This document shows positions 51,318 to 64,000 of a stretch of 64,000 bases of DNA, one piece after another; the first letter of the stretch is position 1; each line of letters begins with the position of its first letter. The notes under the pieces were generated by a model, which was not told the origin of the DNA, did no database searches, and saw nothing but the letters and a program-made list of their open reading frames with translations. Position numbers and translations under genes: made by a program. This DNA is from Hirudo medicinalis (lineage: Eukaryota > Annelida > Clitellata > Hirudinida > Hirudinidae): positions 1 through 64,000 of the forward strand of contig MPNW01000112.1 in assembly GCA_011800805.1 (NCBI GenBank), given 5' to 3'.

Positions 51318-52042
51318 AGTTGGTCCGTCTTTCACGAGGGACCATTGATTTGGAAAGCATTTATTAAACCGTTCAATGAACGGTCAGACCAATTCTTGTT
51401 TTGAGTTGAAAAAGCCCATTGAGTTTCCAAATCGTATTTGATAGCTTTTCTTATTATCACTCAAGTTGTAATTGTCTTACGTTGAAGTAGTATTCCAAGA
51501 CATTATTAATTTCCATTTGTGTATTGAGACAATCACCATTAAACAGCATTTGTAATGCTTTGAAATTAAATATCGGTTCCACATCAGTTATTCTCATCCG
51601 ATCTTCTACGTTGTTTAAAGGCTTTGACGCACAATAGCTGACTGTGGTGTGTCAGTGAAGCATTAATTTCCTAATTTATTTCGTTGATCTTTGGATTCAT
51701 ACCGAATTGTTGATCCAAATTGAGCTTAAATTTACAAAAACAGAATAATTAACAACGATTACTTATGACGGTAATTTAATCTCGACTTTAAAGTAGAAGC
51801 TTCTACGCATGAATGAAATGATTCACATTTTTATCGTGAGACTCCAAGTCTCCCGTCAAAACAAGCGGATTTGTTAGCCAAGTCGATTTGCAGGTTTGTA
51901 AATTTTATTGAACATTCCTTTAAAATTCGTTGTTTTGATACAAATTACAAAAAAATAAATAAATTGCAGCCATTTAATCACATAAGTGTCAAAATTGATT
52001 CTGATAAAAGTAAGAATATCGGAAAAATTAATAAAATCGAAT
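51318..52042. other. Spacer between ETS and MYRF genes
   Basis: No gene. It holds the ETS 3' UTR and the presumed MYRF promoter within about 700 bases. Confidence 0.4.
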
Positions 52043-61192
<9,150 letters not shown>

Positions 61193-61615
61193 AACATTTT
61201 GTGAACTTTAAAACCGTGGTTCTCCAAACCAATGATGAGCAATCGTAAACTTCGTTTCAATAAAATCCTTGACTGAAATCATCTAATTTGCTTATCTTTG
61301 ATTTCTCAGCATTTGAGTTCAACAGTTTGAGTTCATTTGTACAAAATAAAATATTCAAACATACTTAAAGTGTTTCTTTTATTCAGCCATAAAATGATGA
61401 ACATGTGAAACTTACTACAATGTATGTTCATTAATCTGATAATGCCACTCATGTGATTTCATGTGATTAAATTTTAATTTATTGCAGTTATTTTCCTGTG
61501 AAGACAGGATGATTCATAATCATGCTAACGGTACTCACGCTTGAGAAAGCATGCAAAATGACAAATAAGAAAAAAGTGAAAACACATAAGCAAGAACAAG
61601 AAATAAAACTTTATC

Positions 61616-62848
61616 TCACAAATCGGACTTCCCCGAGAAACGCTTTTTACGGTAATTCATCAACTCTTCGTAAGCCTGCCTGACCAATATGAATTGCTTC
61701 TCTGCCCATTTTTTGTCCCACGCAGAACTGGTTGCAAATTTATCGGGGTGCCAGATCTTGACCAACTTCCGGTATTGAGCCGTGATTTCGGCTTCGGTGG
61801 CATTCCTCTGGAGCTGAAGGACCTGCATTTCATAGGCATAATTGTAGATCCACAAATTGTAAATTAAACAACAAATGCTCACCTTCAGAGCATCTACTTG
61901 AAATGATTCAGGTGACATGATGTCAACAAAATGGAGGAAAAATTCTATCCATCCAAAGTTTCTCAAGGTTTCCAACAATTGTTTTAGTGAATTTTTAATA
62001 TCCTTCCAGGACAAATTTTTTTGTACATAGTCTCCAAAGGGTGTTTTCACTTCTCCTGCAGTGATGCGAGTGTTCAAGTAAAGAGCATTGAAGAGTAAGA
62101 AATATACTAATGCAGCTGAACTGTAAACACAAAGAAATCTCATCAAAAGGTTGTAATTGCTATGATCACGTGGTTCAGCATATCTCCATCCCTTCAAATA
62201 AGCCATAAAAGAAGAACACAAGGAGGTATAGAATATTGTGGCATCCAAATCTGCAAAAGCTGCAAGTGAAAGAGGCACACAGGATCCAAGCAGACACATC
62301 TTAAAAGAACACCTCAACTTTCCAATGTTAGCAACTGTGTGAACCCCTGGAAATATTTATATTTATTGAAATACCCTGATCATTGTCAACAAGTTTACAA
62401 ACCATTTTTAGATACCTAAGGCAACAACAATGGCATGCACAACTAAAATTTTTAACTTGTGTTCATAAAAGTAGTCGAGAGGAAATATGGCCAGGAAAAC
62501 AGTGCCCAAGTAGATTCCGAACACCGACTGCCAAAAAATGCGACTAAGGCTGAAATTGGGACGTTTTTCCGGATCGGTGAAGTCGAATTGTCTTTCTTTG
62601 GAAAATCGTAAACTATTTTCTAAATTAACATAATAAGGTATGTAAAAGAAATCGTACAGAAGACCGATGCCAAAGCAACCTCCGGCAGTGCAAGAACAAA
62701 CAAAAGCATGACGATCACGCCTTAAGTAAAAGTGATGAACCCCGAAAAGTCCGCCAAAAAGCCACAAAAGATATGCAAAAAAGACATTATATCGCCAAGG
62801 ACAACATATCTTTTCAATGAACTTTTTGATAAATGATGCCATTGACAC
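61616..62848 (-). CDS. DNAJC22: DnaJ homologue subfamily C member 22 (TM2 plus J domain)
   Basis: Minus-strand exons 62848-62416, 62346-61883 and 61822-61616 join in phase to 367 aa. The N-terminus carries a TM2-type region (YNVFFAYLLWLFGGLFGVHH and a glycine-rich second helix). Several further hydrophobic helices follow, and a C-terminal J domain reads ALKVLQLQRNATEAEI, YRKLVKIWHPDKF and FILVRQAYEELM. The HPD motif (aa 324-326) that stimulates Hsp70 ATPase is intact. This order, multi-pass membrane part first and J domain last, is diagnostic of DNAJC22 (Drosophila wurst), linked to clathrin-mediated endocytosis. Intron 2 (61882-61823) is 60 bases, stop-free and a multiple of three, so unspliced sequence also stays open. 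It would put 20 residues into the start of the J domain. MYRF converges on it from the other side, 423 bases apart. Confidence 0.92.
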
Positions 62849-63100
62849 AGCTAAAGTGACATCCTCCCTAGCAACGAGAAGTCAAAACTAACAGCATTTA
62901 GTGAGGTTCAATAAGATTTTAAAATACACAATAATTTAATATTAATAGTTGTAATTAACAAAAATTAGACATTTGAAATATTAAAAATTAAATTATTTTT
63001 TAACTAACTCTTAAGCAATTGCCGATTTTGAAACCATTACGTTTCAAATTAATAATAATGATAAGAATGATTCTGAGTTTGATTATATGTATGTCCAACT
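62849..63100. other. Region upstream of DNAJC22
   Basis: AT-rich. It must contain the DNAJC22 promoter or 5' UTR. No distinct motif is recognised. Confidence 0.3.
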
Positions 63101-63469
63101 TCAAGACCACTTCAATATTGAGGGTAGCTTTCCCTGAAAAGAAAAGTTTTCAAGGCAGAGTGAAAACCGGCTGGAATCATTGTTGACTATAGAATGGGGG
63201 GGGGGGAGTCTGTTCCAGATCTGAGGACCATTAACATCTATAGATCTGCCATACAGTGTCGGGCAGATGATTTGGGATGACAGGGGGTCTGATCTGGCTG
63301 CTGATCTGAACCCATGCCTTTCCAAGATATGCATGTCAAGGATGAAATGCAGGTATGAAGTCTCGTGACCCAAGAGAGACTTGCAGATTAGAGTATAAAT
63401 TTTATAGTCTATTCTTTGGCGTAGCCAATGGAGGAGAGTAACATGTTTATATTTTCTTTTGTTGTGCAT
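63101..63469 (-). mobile_element. Non-LTR retrotransposon 3' fragment (copy B)
   Basis: A 122-codon open minus-strand frame matches the tail of CR1/Jockey-like ORF2: LHWLRQRIDYKIYTLICKSL, then GRSIDVNGPQIWNRLPPP. It has no reverse transcriptase core left, so it is a heavily 5'-truncated copy. A run of G (63197-63207) interrupts it. Its nucleotide match with the fragment at 29936-30095 shows both come from one family. Confidence 0.85.
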
Positions 63470-64000
63470 AATGTTTGCATTGATGACACTCTGAGGCTGC
63501 TCGAGAAGACAGGATCATAAGCCAACCAGAGTTGAATTGCTATAAAAGATGTTTTATGAAGCTTCCGGAAGTCAAGTGAGAAATGGCAATGTTGCGAATC
63601 TCCCTGAAAAGTGCAAAGCAGGAACGATAGTTTTGTTGATATATATATTAATTAATGGCCATAGAATACAGCCAGATTCCCAGGTTGCAATCAGATTGTA
63701 CTGGCTGGATCAGGTCGGGCAGATGACAACCGGCTTGGAAAAACGTTCGGGTGCACGTAGGCCGGAGGAGCATCATGTCACCTCAGTTTATGTCATCTCA
63801 TTTAAGACGTATTTCATCAAGATCAAAGCCAACAAGTATTAGAAGCGTTTGCCATTAAAACTTTGGTCATATAATTTTTAATGCTCGAGTTGCCTGAAAT
63901 AAACTACAAAATAATAAATCTTCAACTAAACTTAAGGAGGGGACGATGCTAACTGTAATAAAATCGTAGAGGTGTTGAAGGTAAAGCCTCATGAAGGATT
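63470..64000. other. Right edge, no gene seen
   Basis: The plus frame 63549-63842 is open but has no family resemblance. It may be more retroelement-derived sequence. Confidence 0.3.

Noticed and set aside
63549..63842. 97-codon plus-strand frame at the right edge
   Set aside because: No domain or splice context; it lies next to LINE debris.

Overview
The window is AT-rich animal nuclear DNA: short introns with GT..AG ends, many microsatellites, decayed transposons and metazoan gene families. The gene set (MYRF, SPDEF-type ETS, EFHC, DNAJC22, invertebrate-type universal stress protein) and base composition suggest a lophotrochozoan, possibly an annelid/leech; that assignment is inference. 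There is one long gap (11069-11711) and three single-N joins (17424, 38236, 39490), each beside a tandem repeat.

Left part (1-27.8 kb) is gene-poor. Four candidate minus-strand exons (252-8670) look like the pre-DH part of a Dbl/Lbc-family Rho GEF. The rest is introns, repeats and transposons: a Tc1/mariner element with inverted repeats, a tRNA-derived SINE-like unit, a CR1/L2-like LINE on the minus strand, the 3' end of a restriction-like-endonuclease LINE, and a MITE carrying a nested hAT-type MITE. A small minus-strand gene (21675-24860) encodes an N-terminally acylatable IQ-motif protein of neuromodulin/igloo type, with two interchangeable small exons.

Right part (27.8-62.9 kb) is gene-dense, mostly on the plus strand: a secreted Fe/Mn superoxide dismutase; an EFHC1/2-type ciliary protein (13 exons); a universal stress protein (4 exons); mitochondrial ATP synthase beta (9 exons); an SPDEF/Ets98B-type ETS factor (4 exons); MYRF (19 exons); and, tail to tail with MYRF, DNAJC22 on the minus strand (3 exons). 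All these exon chains were built by hand from splice sites and reading phase, and each closes in frame. The genes are functionally unrelated (ciliary, mitochondrial, transcriptional, redox, chaperone); nothing indicates operon-like organisation.

I found no clearly new biological system. The best leads are the mutually exclusive exons of the IQ protein, a stop-free 60-base intron inside the DNAJC22 J domain, a cysteine-rich insert in the EFHC protein, a universal stress protein with an altered nucleotide-binding motif, and the nested MITE.
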